Notes under the pieces: model-generated | The model's database searches: none | Told to the model about the DNA's origin: nothing | Seen by the model: the letters and a program-made list of their open reading frames with translations, nothing else | Assembly (NCBI RefSeq): GCF_900115095.1 | Contig: NZ_FOVH01000004.1 | Span: 654,340 to 718,339 of the forward strand | Source of the DNA: Actinomadura madurae | Lineage (GTDB): Bacteria; Actinomycetota; Actinomycetes; Streptosporangiales; Streptosporangiaceae | Direction: 5' to 3' | DNA length: 64,000 nucleotides | In this document: piece after piece, positions 11,578-18,919 of the stretch | Layout of the letters: every line of letters starts with the position of its first letter | Numbering within the stretch: position 1 is the stretch's first letter | Made by a program: the position numbers and the translations under genes

Positions 11578-11991
11578 TTCGTTAGCATGCAAGCGATTGT
11601 TATATGCCCGAGATCTCGTGGTCTATGGCGAGTAAAGTCGATCTTCAAAGGCGGTCACCGTGCGAAGTTGATCAGCTTCACCTGGTCAAGACTGAGGTGA
11701 CAAAGCCCACAAAGCAGGGCCCTACGGCTTGATTCACGCGGGACACACCGTACGGTCAAGAACTTGTGCGGCACTTGAGAGATCAAAAATGAAGATGCCT
11801 TTCCGGCCGCACTCACCGGACGCTTGACCGCGACGGAGCGGACGCGCCTGAGAGAGATCGGCGCGGCGGGCCATGAAGCCCGCGGGGCGGCGGGGGATTC
11901 GGGGACGATCGAGGTCGCCTGACCACGCCGCGAGAACGGCGGCACGAACGCCGGGCGTCCGGGGTCCTGTCCCCAACCAAAGGACTCCTCT
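11578..11991. other. 414-bp intergenic leader region of the RlpA-like gene
   Basis: No convincing gene. The AT content is higher than around it in the first 250 bp. Two short palindromes are visible (CGAGATCTCG at 11609-11618 and ACCGTACGGT at 11747-11756), as well as a TCACCT/AGGTGA pair near 11680-11700. Long leaders with c-di-AMP riboswitches are common before cell-wall hydrolase genes of actinobacteria, but I do not find the conserved GTCAGCTAAC core here. A promoter and structured 5' UTR are likely; their identity is open. Confidence 0.4.
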
Positions 11992-12621
11992 GTGGGTAGC
12001 CCTGTCAGGCGTCTTCTTCGAGCACGCCTACGCACCATCCTGATCGTCTCCGGCGCCGCCGTCGCCGTCCTGGCCGTGGGGGCGTTCGCCCTGGCGGACA
12101 CCGGCGGCGCGGCGGGTTCCGCCAGTGCGGCGCGGTCCGCGCCGCGGGCCACCGACGATCCGCTGGCCGGCCGGCCGCACGAAGAGCCGACCCGGGCGAG
12201 CCGGGGCGGGACCCGGTCGCCGGAGCCGTCCCCGTCGGCGACTCCCGAGAAGGAGTCGCCGACGACCGACAGCCAGGCCGCTCAGGCGGCCAAGCCCAAG
12301 AAGAAGAAGAAAAAGAAGAAGTACAAGGTCGTGGACTCGGGGTCCTGCGAAGCCTCCTACTACTGGGAGGGGCAGATGACCGCGAGCGGCGAGCGCTTCG
12401 ACCCGAGCGATCTGACGGCCGCGCACAAGACGCTGCCGATGGGCTCGAAGGTCCGCGTGACGAACAAGAACAACGGCCGGTCCGTCATCGTCCGCATCAA
12501 CGACCGCGGCCCGTACGCGGGCGGGCGCTGCCTGGACCTGTCCAGGGCCGCCATGAAGAAGGTCGGCGGCACGGGCGCGGGTGTCATCCCCGTCCGGTAC
12601 GAGGTCCTCTCCCGCGGCTGA
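11992..12621 (+). CDS. RlpA-like double-psi beta-barrel envelope protein
   Basis: A 209-residue protein with an N-terminal membrane or signal segment (TILIVSGAAVAVLAVGAFALA, residues about 15-35). A Ser/Pro/Glu-rich spacer and a run of eight lysines (about 103-110) follow. The C-terminal RlpA-like double-psi beta-barrel (about 115-209) carries ASYYWEGQMTASGERFDP, AHKTLPMGSKVRVTN and VRINDRGPY-GGRCLDLS. RlpA-type domains act on or bind peptidoglycan. The poly-Lys stretch just before the domain may bind wall teichoic or anionic polymers (inference). GTG start with AAAGGA upstream. Confidence 0.85.
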   Translation: MGSPVRRLLRARLRTILIVSGAAVAVLAVGAFALADTGGAAGSASAARSAPRATDDPLAGRPHEEPTRASRGGTRSPEPSPSATPEKESPTTDSQAAQAAKPKKKKKKKKYKVVDSGSCEASYYWEGQMTASGERFDPSDLTAAHKTLPMGSKVRVTNKNNGRSVIVRINDRGPYAGGRCLDLSRAAMKKVGGTGAGVIPVRYEVLSRG

Positions 12622-12675
12622 CCACCGCACACCCCGCACCCGCCCGGCGGGCGCCTCACGGCGCCCGCCGGGCGG

Positions 12676-13689
12676 TCAGGACCCGTGCCCCACACCGGCG
12701 CCGGTCCGCGCACCGGCGGCGTCCTGCCCGCCGGGCGCCCAGGACCCGTGCCGCGGGTCGACGGGCTGCGTGTCGCCCAGCGCGGCGTTCGCCTGCGGTG
12801 CCTCCGCCTGCGGCACGTCCGCCTGCGGGACGTCCTCCAGGGTCTCGGACGGCGAGGCCGGACCGCGGGCGAGGTGGTCGCGGAACCAGTCGGTGAGGAC
12901 GCCGTCCACCCGGACGGCCTCGGTGATCGGCGGGCGGGGCTCGGTGCCGGGCTCCGCGGCCAGCGCGTGCCCCATCCGGAACGTGGCGGACTCCACCGCC
13001 GCGGCGCCGTGCCGGCGCAGCTCGTCGCGGAGCGCGGTGACCTCGCGCGGGGGGACGACGCGGTCCTTCGCCCCGCTGATGAGCAGTGTCGGAACGTCCC
13101 GGCCGGCGATGGCGGGGGCGAGCGAGCCGAGGTCGAGCTCATCGGCGAGCGCGGCGGCGTGGTCGGACCAGGCGCGGTCGCGCCCGGACCGCTTCTCCAC
13201 CGCCCGCGCGGCCCGCGACGGCGCGACGACGGGCGCCACGAGCGCGGCGGCGCTGACCGCGACGCCGCCGCTCGCCACGGCCAGCAGCGCCGCGGCGGCG
13301 CCCGCGCTGAAGCCCGCGAGCGCGACCGGTCCGTCCGGGAGGCCGAGGTCGCCGCGGATCGCGGCGAGCGCGGCCGGCAGCCGCTCGGCGGCGGTCCGCA
13401 CGGCCGCGCAGTAGGCCTCGATGTTCTCGCTCTCCAGGATCGCGCCCGACCCGAGCCCGCCGGGCGAGCGTCCCGGCAGGTCGAGGTAGACGCGCCACAC
13501 CGGCACGCCCGTCATCGGGATCGCCGCCGCCAGCGCCGCCGCCGTGCGGGGCGGGTCGAACCCGGGCCACGCCACGACCATCCGGGTCGGGCCGGACATG
13601 ACCGCGTCGACCGCCGTCGGCGGCAGCGCGACGTAGGCGTCCCCCGACGCGGTGCCATGGACAGGACGGTTCGTATCCTCGCCGCTCAT
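12676..13689 (-). CDS. Alpha/beta hydrolase (dienelactone-hydrolase-like)
   Basis: A 337-residue cytosolic hydrolase. The nucleophile elbow is GFSAG (near residue 124), the acid motif is SGAKDRVVPP, and the catalytic His is probably in RMGHALAAEPG. The C-terminal 60 residues are low complexity with a short repeated unit (QADVPQAEAPQANA) not needed for the fold. No signal peptide is visible. The substrate is unknown. It reads away from DUF1232, with a 343-bp spacer holding a perfect 17-bp inverted repeat. Confidence 0.8.
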   Translation of the reverse strand: MSGEDTNRPVHGTASGDAYVALPPTAVDAVMSGPTRMVVAWPGFDPPRTAAALAAAIPMTGVPVWRVYLDLPGRSPGGLGSGAILESENIEAYCAAVRTAAERLPAALAAIRGDLGLPDGPVALAGFSAGAAAALLAVASGGVAVSAAALVAPVVAPSRAARAVEKRSGRDRAWSDHAAALADELDLGSLAPAIAGRDVPTLLISGAKDRVVPPREVTALRDELRRHGAAAVESATFRMGHALAAEPGTEPRPPITEAVRVDGVLTDWFRDHLARGPASPSETLEDVPQADVPQAEAPQANAALGDTQPVDPRHGSWAPGGQDAAGARTGAGVGHGS

Positions 13690-14032
13690 CTCGCTACGTC
13701 AGCTCCCCATGCTCGACGGCCATGCCGATCGTGCCGGCGGGAGGCGGCGCCCCTCCCAGCGTCGCCCCATGCTTCCAGTAGACGCCGGGCAACACACCGT
13801 GAATCGCCGCACGTCGCCCATCGGAGTGACGAAGAACTCACTTCCGGTGACGCCTCCCGGGGCGCATCCGGGAGGCGTCACCGGCGATCATTCCGGCGCC
13901 GCCCGGAGTGGTCCGGCTGTGACACGCGCCTCACGATCGTTTCAGGGGAACAAATACGGCACCCCTCGCGTCCTAGTCATACGTGGGCGCCGCGGGGGCG
14001 CGCCCTCACGAACATCTGAACGAGGAGTGCTG
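13690..14032. other. Divergent intergenic region between hydrolase and DUF1232 genes
   Basis: 343 bp with no credible ORF. It holds the promoters of both divergent genes and one large inverted repeat, listed separately. GAGGAG precedes the DUF1232 start. Nothing else stands out. Confidence 0.5.
13844..13884. repeat. Perfect 17-bp inverted repeat
   Basis: CCGGTGACGCCTCCCGG and its exact reverse complement flank the 7-base spacer GGCGCAT. No T tract follows on either strand, and the neighbours are divergent, so a conventional terminator is not expected here. It could be a cruciform or operator, or it could end an antisense transcript. Confidence 0.8.
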
Positions 14033-14395
14033 GTGGACAGGAAGCGCAGTGCGGCCGCCGCCGGGCAGGCCTGGCAGATCTACCGCGAGACGCTGGAGCC
14101 CGACGCCCCAGGGTTCTGGGAGCGCGTCCGCGCCGTCCCGAGGATGCTGAAGTCCGTGCTGAGCGGGAAGTACAGGGGCATGTCCTTCGGGACGGTCGGG
14201 CTGCTCGCCCTGGGCCTCGTCTACATCATCTCCCCGATCGACGCCGTTCCCGACGTGATCCCCGTCGCGGGCATCGTGGACGACACCGGACTGGCCCTGT
14301 GGCTGGCCACCGTGCTCGTCCGCTCCGCCGGCGACTTCGTCAAGTGGGAGCGCGGCGGGCGCCCCACGGTGATCGTCGGCGAACCCGTCGACTGA
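14033..14395 (+). CDS. DUF1232 (YkvA-like) membrane protein
   Basis: A 120-residue protein with the DUF1232 core YIISPIDAVPDVIPVAGIVDD (residues about 60-80), which forms a hairpin-like membrane or peripheral segment, followed by a hydrophobic LALWLATVLV helix. GTG 14033 is preceded by GAGGAG at a spacing of about six. The family occurs widely; its function is unknown. A longer open frame upstream is non-coding in character. Confidence 0.8.
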   Translation: MDRKRSAAAAGQAWQIYRETLEPDAPGFWERVRAVPRMLKSVLSGKYRGMSFGTVGLLALGLVYIISPIDAVPDVIPVAGIVDDTGLALWLATVLVRSAGDFVKWERGGRPTVIVGEPVD

Positions 14396-14404
14396 CCGCG
14401 CCTC

Positions 14405-15151
14405 CTACGCCGTCGGCCCGAGTTCCTTCGCGAACCGGTCGGCGGCGTCGCGCATGATGGGGACGACGTCCGGGACGGTCTCCCGCGTCATGCGCCCGGA
14501 CGGCCCCGAGACCGAGATGGCCGTCAGCGTCGGCGCCCCGCGCAGCGGCACCGCGACACAGCGCACGCCGATCTCCTGCTCTTCGTCGTCCAGGGCGTAG
14601 CCCTGCCGGCGGATCCGCTCCAGCTCCGCCAGGAGCGCGTCCGGGTCGGTGAAGGTGTTGGGGGTGTGCTCGGCCATGCCCGTCCGGGCGAGGATCTCCC
14701 TCACCCGCTGGTCGGGCAGCTGCGACAGGAGCGCCTTCCCCACGCCCGTGCAGTGCGGCTGGACGCGCCGTCCCACCTCGGTGAACATCCGCATCGAGTG
14801 CTTGGACGGCACCTGCGCGACGTACACGGCCTCGTCGCCCTCCAGGACGGCCATGTTGGCGGTCTCCCCGACCGCGTCCACCAGCCCGGCCAGAACCGGG
14901 CGCGCCCACGTCCCCAGCAGGCGGCTCGCGCCCTCGCCGAGCCGGATGAGCCGCGGCCCCAGGGCGTAGCGCTTGGACGGCTCCTGGCGCACGTAGCCCT
15001 GGTTCACCAGCGTCCGCATCAGCCGGTAGATCGTCGGCATCGGCAGGCCGGAGACCTCCGTCAGCTCCGACAGCGCCATCTCGCCCCCGGCGTCCGCCAG
15101 ATGCTCCAGCAGGTCGAACGCGCGCTCCAGCGACCGAACGGCCTCCGCCAC
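14405..15151 (-). CDS. IclR family transcriptional regulator
   Basis: A 248-residue regulator starting at GTG with GGGAGGAGA upstream. The N-terminal winged helix (residues about 5-65: LSELTEVSGLPMPTIYRLMRTLVNQGYV) is followed by the IclR effector domain (about 75-245) with HCTGVGKALLSQLP and the conserved GVRCVAVPLRG. Members bind small organic acids, glyoxylate or aromatic intermediates. No catabolic gene adjoins it, so its target is unknown. It runs convergent with DUF1232 with only 9 bp between stops. Confidence 0.9.
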   Translation of the reverse strand: MAEAVRSLERAFDLLEHLADAGGEMALSELTEVSGLPMPTIYRLMRTLVNQGYVRQEPSKRYALGPRLIRLGEGASRLLGTWARPVLAGLVDAVGETANMAVLEGDEAVYVAQVPSKHSMRMFTEVGRRVQPHCTGVGKALLSQLPDQRVREILARTGMAEHTPNTFTDPDALLAELERIRRQGYALDDEEQEIGVRCVAVPLRGAPTLTAISVSGPSGRMTRETVPDVVPIMRDAADRFAKELGPTA

Positions 15152-15330
15152 CCCGTGTCTCCTCCCCGTCGCGACCCCCCGATTCTACGGAGAACCGATT
15201 CCGCTGTGCGAAAGCAGGTGGGTCGCCAGAGTGATGCACGTTACTCCCGTGGATGATCTGGCAATAACTGTCTGTGCCCGGCGCCACGTCGCCGCCCCCC
15301 GGCAGCCGTAGAGACCGTTTGGGGGATCGA

Positions 15331-16830
15331 GTGCGAGAGGGGCGCGGGAGACCACGCTATGGCGCCGTCGCGGCGAGCGGGGCGCTGGCCGTTCCGCTGA
15401 TGCTGATGAGCCCGGCCGCCGAGGCCGTGCCGGGCGGGCGCCCATCGGGCGTCCGGCTGCTCATGGACATCACGGCCACCGGCGACGCGGCGCGCGGTCC
15501 GGGCTACACGCTCACCTACACGGTCCGGGTCCGCGCTCGCGGCGGCGTCGCGCGCCACGCCGCCGTCCGCCTCGTGGCCGAGCGCCCCCTCGTCTGGACG
15601 AGCCACTCGCGGACCTGCTCGAAGGCCGATTCCGGGCGCGAGCTGCGCTGCGAGCTGGGCGACGTGGGGGCGAAGCCGCAGGAACGCAAGGGCACCGTCC
15701 GGATTCCGGCGGCCAAGGTCTCGGGGCCCGCCGCGAAACCGCTGAGCATCCTCGCGCTGGCGGACGCCTCCAACGCCACCCGCCGATCCGCGCTCGCGAT
15801 GTTCGACTTCTCCGGCGCCGCTCCGAGCCCGTCCACCAAGGCCTCGCCGAAGCCCGAGCCCTGCGCGGGCAAGAAGCCGTGCCCCACGTCCGGCGGCAAG
15901 CCGAGCCCGCGCGGCAAGCCCCGGCACTGCGCGACCGGCAAGGCGAAGACAGGCGCGAAGCCCTGCACGAAGACCAAGCCGCCCGCCGGCAAATCGAGCG
16001 CGTCCAGTCCCAGGCCGCACAAGAGCATTCGACCGTCCGGCGTCAAGCCGACCCCGCACAAGACACCGCACAAGACACCGAAGGCGCACCCCAAGGCAGG
16101 CGGCAAAGCCACGGGCCGGCCGTCCACCGGCAGGCCGACCGCGACCAGCCCCCGGCCGCACAAGACACCGAAAGCGGGCGCACTGCCCCATGGGGGCGGC
16201 AAAGCCACCACGAGCCGACCGCGCGTGTCCGGCCCCAGGGCGCCTGAGAGCACTCGGCCACCCGGCGGCAACGCGACCCCGCGCAAGACACCGCACGAGA
16301 CACCGAGAGTGCAGTCGGGCGCGGGTGACGGGGAGCACCCGTCCCGGCCCGCGGGCGGCCAGACGAATGCGGGCGATCCGCCTGCCATGCCGGAGGCGCC
16401 CGGGCCGTCTGTCTCGGTGCCCGTCTGCCGCGGCGCGGACTGCCCGGACGAGGGCCCGGTGGACGTCGAGGCCGGCGTTCCCGACGTGCCGGATCCGGAG
16501 GCCGCGGAACCACCGGAGCCGGAGGCGGGCGTCGCGGCGCCGCCGGCACCCGGGTCGGCGGTGCCGCCGGTGCCGCGGCCGGACGCGAACGTCCTCCCGC
16601 AGATGACCCCGCCCGCGGACCCGAACGTGGCCGCGGGCAGGACCCGGATGACGCTGATGGCGCCCGTCGGGGCGGAGGAGGGCGACGACACGGACTGGGC
16701 CGTGGTGGTCGGCGCTGCGCTCGTGGCCGAGATCGGGTTACTGTGGGGCGCCGCGTGCATCGCCCTCTGGCGGCGGAGGATCAGGCTGAGCCGCGCGACG
16801 TCCGGGTCCGCGGACGACGGGCCGATGTGA
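15331..16830 (+). CDS. Secreted, membrane-anchored Lys/Pro-rich surface protein
   Basis: A 499-residue protein: signal peptide (residues about 1-35, ALAVPLMLMSPAAEA), a beta-rich DUF11-like domain (about 45-155, with GYTLTYTVRVRARGG and a Cys pair in SHSRTCSKADSGRELRCELG), a long Lys/Pro/Thr/Gly linker (about 165-400) with repeated PHKTPK and GKATxRP units, an acidic Pro/Glu-rich segment, and a C-terminal membrane helix (AALVAEIGLLWGAACIALW) followed by RRRIRL. There is no obvious LPXTG motif. GTG 15331 with GGGGGA five bases upstream sets the start; an in-frame ATG at 15274 would precede the signal peptide. The basic linker probably spans the cell wall. Confidence 0.75.
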   Translation: MREGRGRPRYGAVAASGALAVPLMLMSPAAEAVPGGRPSGVRLLMDITATGDAARGPGYTLTYTVRVRARGGVARHAAVRLVAERPLVWTSHSRTCSKADSGRELRCELGDVGAKPQERKGTVRIPAAKVSGPAAKPLSILALADASNATRRSALAMFDFSGAAPSPSTKASPKPEPCAGKKPCPTSGGKPSPRGKPRHCATGKAKTGAKPCTKTKPPAGKSSASSPRPHKSIRPSGVKPTPHKTPHKTPKAHPKAGGKATGRPSTGRPTATSPRPHKTPKAGALPHGGGKATTSRPRVSGPRAPESTRPPGGNATPRKTPHETPRVQSGAGDGEHPSRPAGGQTNAGDPPAMPEAPGPSVSVPVCRGADCPDEGPVDVEAGVPDVPDPEAAEPPEPEAGVAAPPAPGSAVPPVPRPDANVLPQMTPPADPNVAAGRTRMTLMAPVGAEEGDDTDWAVVVGAALVAEIGLLWGAACIALWRRRIRLSRATSGSADDGPM

Positions 16831-16844
16831 CGGGGAATTTCCTC

Positions 16845-16862
16845 TTGTCACGGCGGTGACAA
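16845..16862. promoter_or_regulatory. 18-bp operator upstream of the FAAL-MMPL operon
   Basis: TTGTCACGGCGGTGACAA is a palindrome with TTGTCA/TGACAA half-sites spaced by six bases. It lies about 190 bp before the FAAL gene. A possible -10 TAATAT follows at 16892. The same half-sites with identical spacing recur at 25107-25124 before the PKS gene, so the two operons probably share a regulator that is not encoded within the cluster itself. Confidence 0.7.
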
Positions 16863-17055
16863 ACCGCGGTTCGGCGAATGTGACCGCGAGCTAATATCGC
16901 GCACTGGCTACCATCCGGTAGCTTGACGATCATCGCCGGTCGCCAGGGGCGTCCAAGGAGGGGCGTCCGGCAGGCGCGGCGCACGCCCGCCTGCGGCGCC
17001 CGACCCCGCACGGCACCGCACACGGCCCCCCGGCCCCCTCCTCGGGAGATGATCA

Positions 17056-18855
17056 ATGGCACTGGGCTCGCTGCTTCCCGACCTTCTGCCCGGCGGCTCC
17101 GGCCGCACCCCGCTGATCGAGCGGATCACGCGGTGGGCGAAGGAGAAGCCGGACGCCCCGGCCTACACCTTCGTCGACTACTCGGCGGACCCGTCCGGCG
17201 CGCACACCACGCTGAGCTGGGCCGAGACCGACCGGCACGCGCGCGCCACGGCGGTGACGCTGCGCCGGGTCACCGGGCCCGGCGAGCGCGCCGCGCTGCT
17301 GCTCCCGCAGACGCTCGACTACATGATGACCATGCTCGGCGCCATGTACGCGCACGTCATCGCGGTGCCGCTGTTCTCCCCCGACCTGCCGGGGCACGCC
17401 GACCGGCTGCTCGGCGCCTACACCGACGCCGAGCCCGCGGTGATCGTCACGACGCGGAACGCGCTGCCGCACGTGGAGAAGTTCCTCGCCGACCACGACG
17501 TCCCGCGGCCCAAGGAGATCGTGTTCGCCGAGGAGATCGACCTCGCCCTGGCCGGGCAGTGGGAGGACGAGCCCGTCGCGTTCGACGACCTCGCCTACCT
17601 CCAATACACGTCGGGGTCCACGCGCCGCCCCGCCGGCGTGGAGATCACCCACGGGAACGTGACGGCGAACGCCGCGCAGCTCTGGGCCGGCTGGGCGCCC
17701 GACAAGCCGAACCCGGAGCTGGTGAGCTGGCTGCCGCTGTTCCACGACATGGGGCTGATCGCCACGATGGCGCTGCCGCTGGTGCGCGGCGACCACGCCA
17801 TCTACACCGACCCCGTGTCGTTCATCATGAACCCGATGCGGTGGCTGCAGCTGATCGCGTCGCGTCCCGGCAGGAACGTCTACACCGCCGGGCCCAATTT
17901 CGCCTACGAGTACGTCGCGTCGATGGCCTCGCCGGAGAAGATCGCCGGCCTGGACCTGTCCGGGCTGACGACGTGCCTGAACGGCGCGGAGCCGATCCGC
18001 ACGTCGACGCTGGCGACGTTCGCCGAGGCGCTCGCGCCGGCCGGCCTGCGTCCGGGCGCGCAGGCGCCCGGCTACGGGCTGGCCGAGGCGACCGTGTTCG
18101 TCACCGCGGCGGCCGAGGACGTCCCGCCGAAGGTGATCTCCGTGGACCGGGACGCGCTCACCCACGGCGAGCTGCGGCTCCGCGCCGGCGAGGAGGACGA
18201 GGGGACGAGCGCGCTGGTGTCGTGCGGGCGCCCGTCCGGCCAGATCGTCGCGATCGTCGACCCCGAGACGCGCGCCGAGCAGCCGGACGGCAGGGTCGGC
18301 GAGATCTGGGTGCACGGCCCCAACACCGCGCCCGGCTACTGGCGCAACTCCGAGCGGAGCCAGGACACGTTCGGCGGCGAGCTGGCCGAGCCCGGCGGGC
18401 TGCCGTCCGGGCCGTGGATGAGGACCGGCGACTACGGCGTCGTCCACGAAGGCGAGCTGTACGTCACGGGCCGCATCAAGGACCTCATCATCGTCGACGG
18501 CCGCAACCACTATCCGCAGGACATCGAGGTCACCGCGCAGGAGGCCCACCCGGCGGTCCGTCCCGACCACGTCGCCGCCTTCGCGCTCACCGGGGAGGAG
18601 ACGGAGCGGCTCGTCGTCGTCGCCGAGCGCAACCGCCGCGTCCCTCTCGGTCGCCTGGACGTGGACGAGGTGGAGTCCGCGGTGCGCAGCGCCGTCAACA
18701 TCGAGCACGAGATGAGCGTCCACGACTTCGTGTTGATAGAACCGGGTGGCGTGTCGCGTACGTCCAGCGGAAAGATCGCACGCGCGGCGACGCGGCGGCG
18801 CTACCTGGACGGCGCGCTGCCGACGACGGCGGCCCGCCTCGCTGCGCGCAGGTGA
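17056..18855 (+). CDS. Fatty-acyl-AMP ligase (FAAL, FadD32-like)
   Basis: A 599-residue adenylate-forming enzyme of the FAAL class. It should activate a fatty acid with ATP and hand the acyl-AMP to an acyl carrier protein rather than to CoA. Motifs seen: YTSGSTRRPAGVEITHGN (P-loop, residues about 184-201), WLPLFHDMGLI, GPNFAYEY, LNGAEPI, GYGLAEAT and the C-terminal TGRIKDLIIVDGRNHYPQDIE. Length matches FadD32-type proteins. The natural acceptor is the N-terminal ACP of the PKS 6 kb downstream. The MMPL exporter follows 64 bp later, so they form an operon. The shared 18-bp operator lies upstream. Confidence 0.92.
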   Translation: MALGSLLPDLLPGGSGRTPLIERITRWAKEKPDAPAYTFVDYSADPSGAHTTLSWAETDRHARATAVTLRRVTGPGERAALLLPQTLDYMMTMLGAMYAHVIAVPLFSPDLPGHADRLLGAYTDAEPAVIVTTRNALPHVEKFLADHDVPRPKEIVFAEEIDLALAGQWEDEPVAFDDLAYLQYTSGSTRRPAGVEITHGNVTANAAQLWAGWAPDKPNPELVSWLPLFHDMGLIATMALPLVRGDHAIYTDPVSFIMNPMRWLQLIASRPGRNVYTAGPNFAYEYVASMASPEKIAGLDLSGLTTCLNGAEPIRTSTLATFAEALAPAGLRPGAQAPGYGLAEATVFVTAAAEDVPPKVISVDRDALTHGELRLRAGEEDEGTSALVSCGRPSGQIVAIVDPETRAEQPDGRVGEIWVHGPNTAPGYWRNSERSQDTFGGELAEPGGLPSGPWMRTGDYGVVHEGELYVTGRIKDLIIVDGRNHYPQDIEVTAQEAHPAVRPDHVAAFALTGEETERLVVVAERNRRVPLGRLDVDEVESAVRSAVNIEHEMSVHDFVLIEPGGVSRTSSGKIARAATRRRYLDGALPTTAARLAARR

Positions 18856-18919
18856 CCACTCGTGACCGGCCGCCGGGAGCAAGGGCGCTCCGCGGCGGCC
18901 GTGGCGGAACAGGAGGATC

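Noticed and set aside
11578..11991. Possible c-di-AMP (ydaO) riboswitch before the RlpA-like gene
   Set aside because: Position and gene type suit it, but the conserved GTCAGCTAAC core and GGGGACCC-type elements are not found. A covariance-model search would decide.
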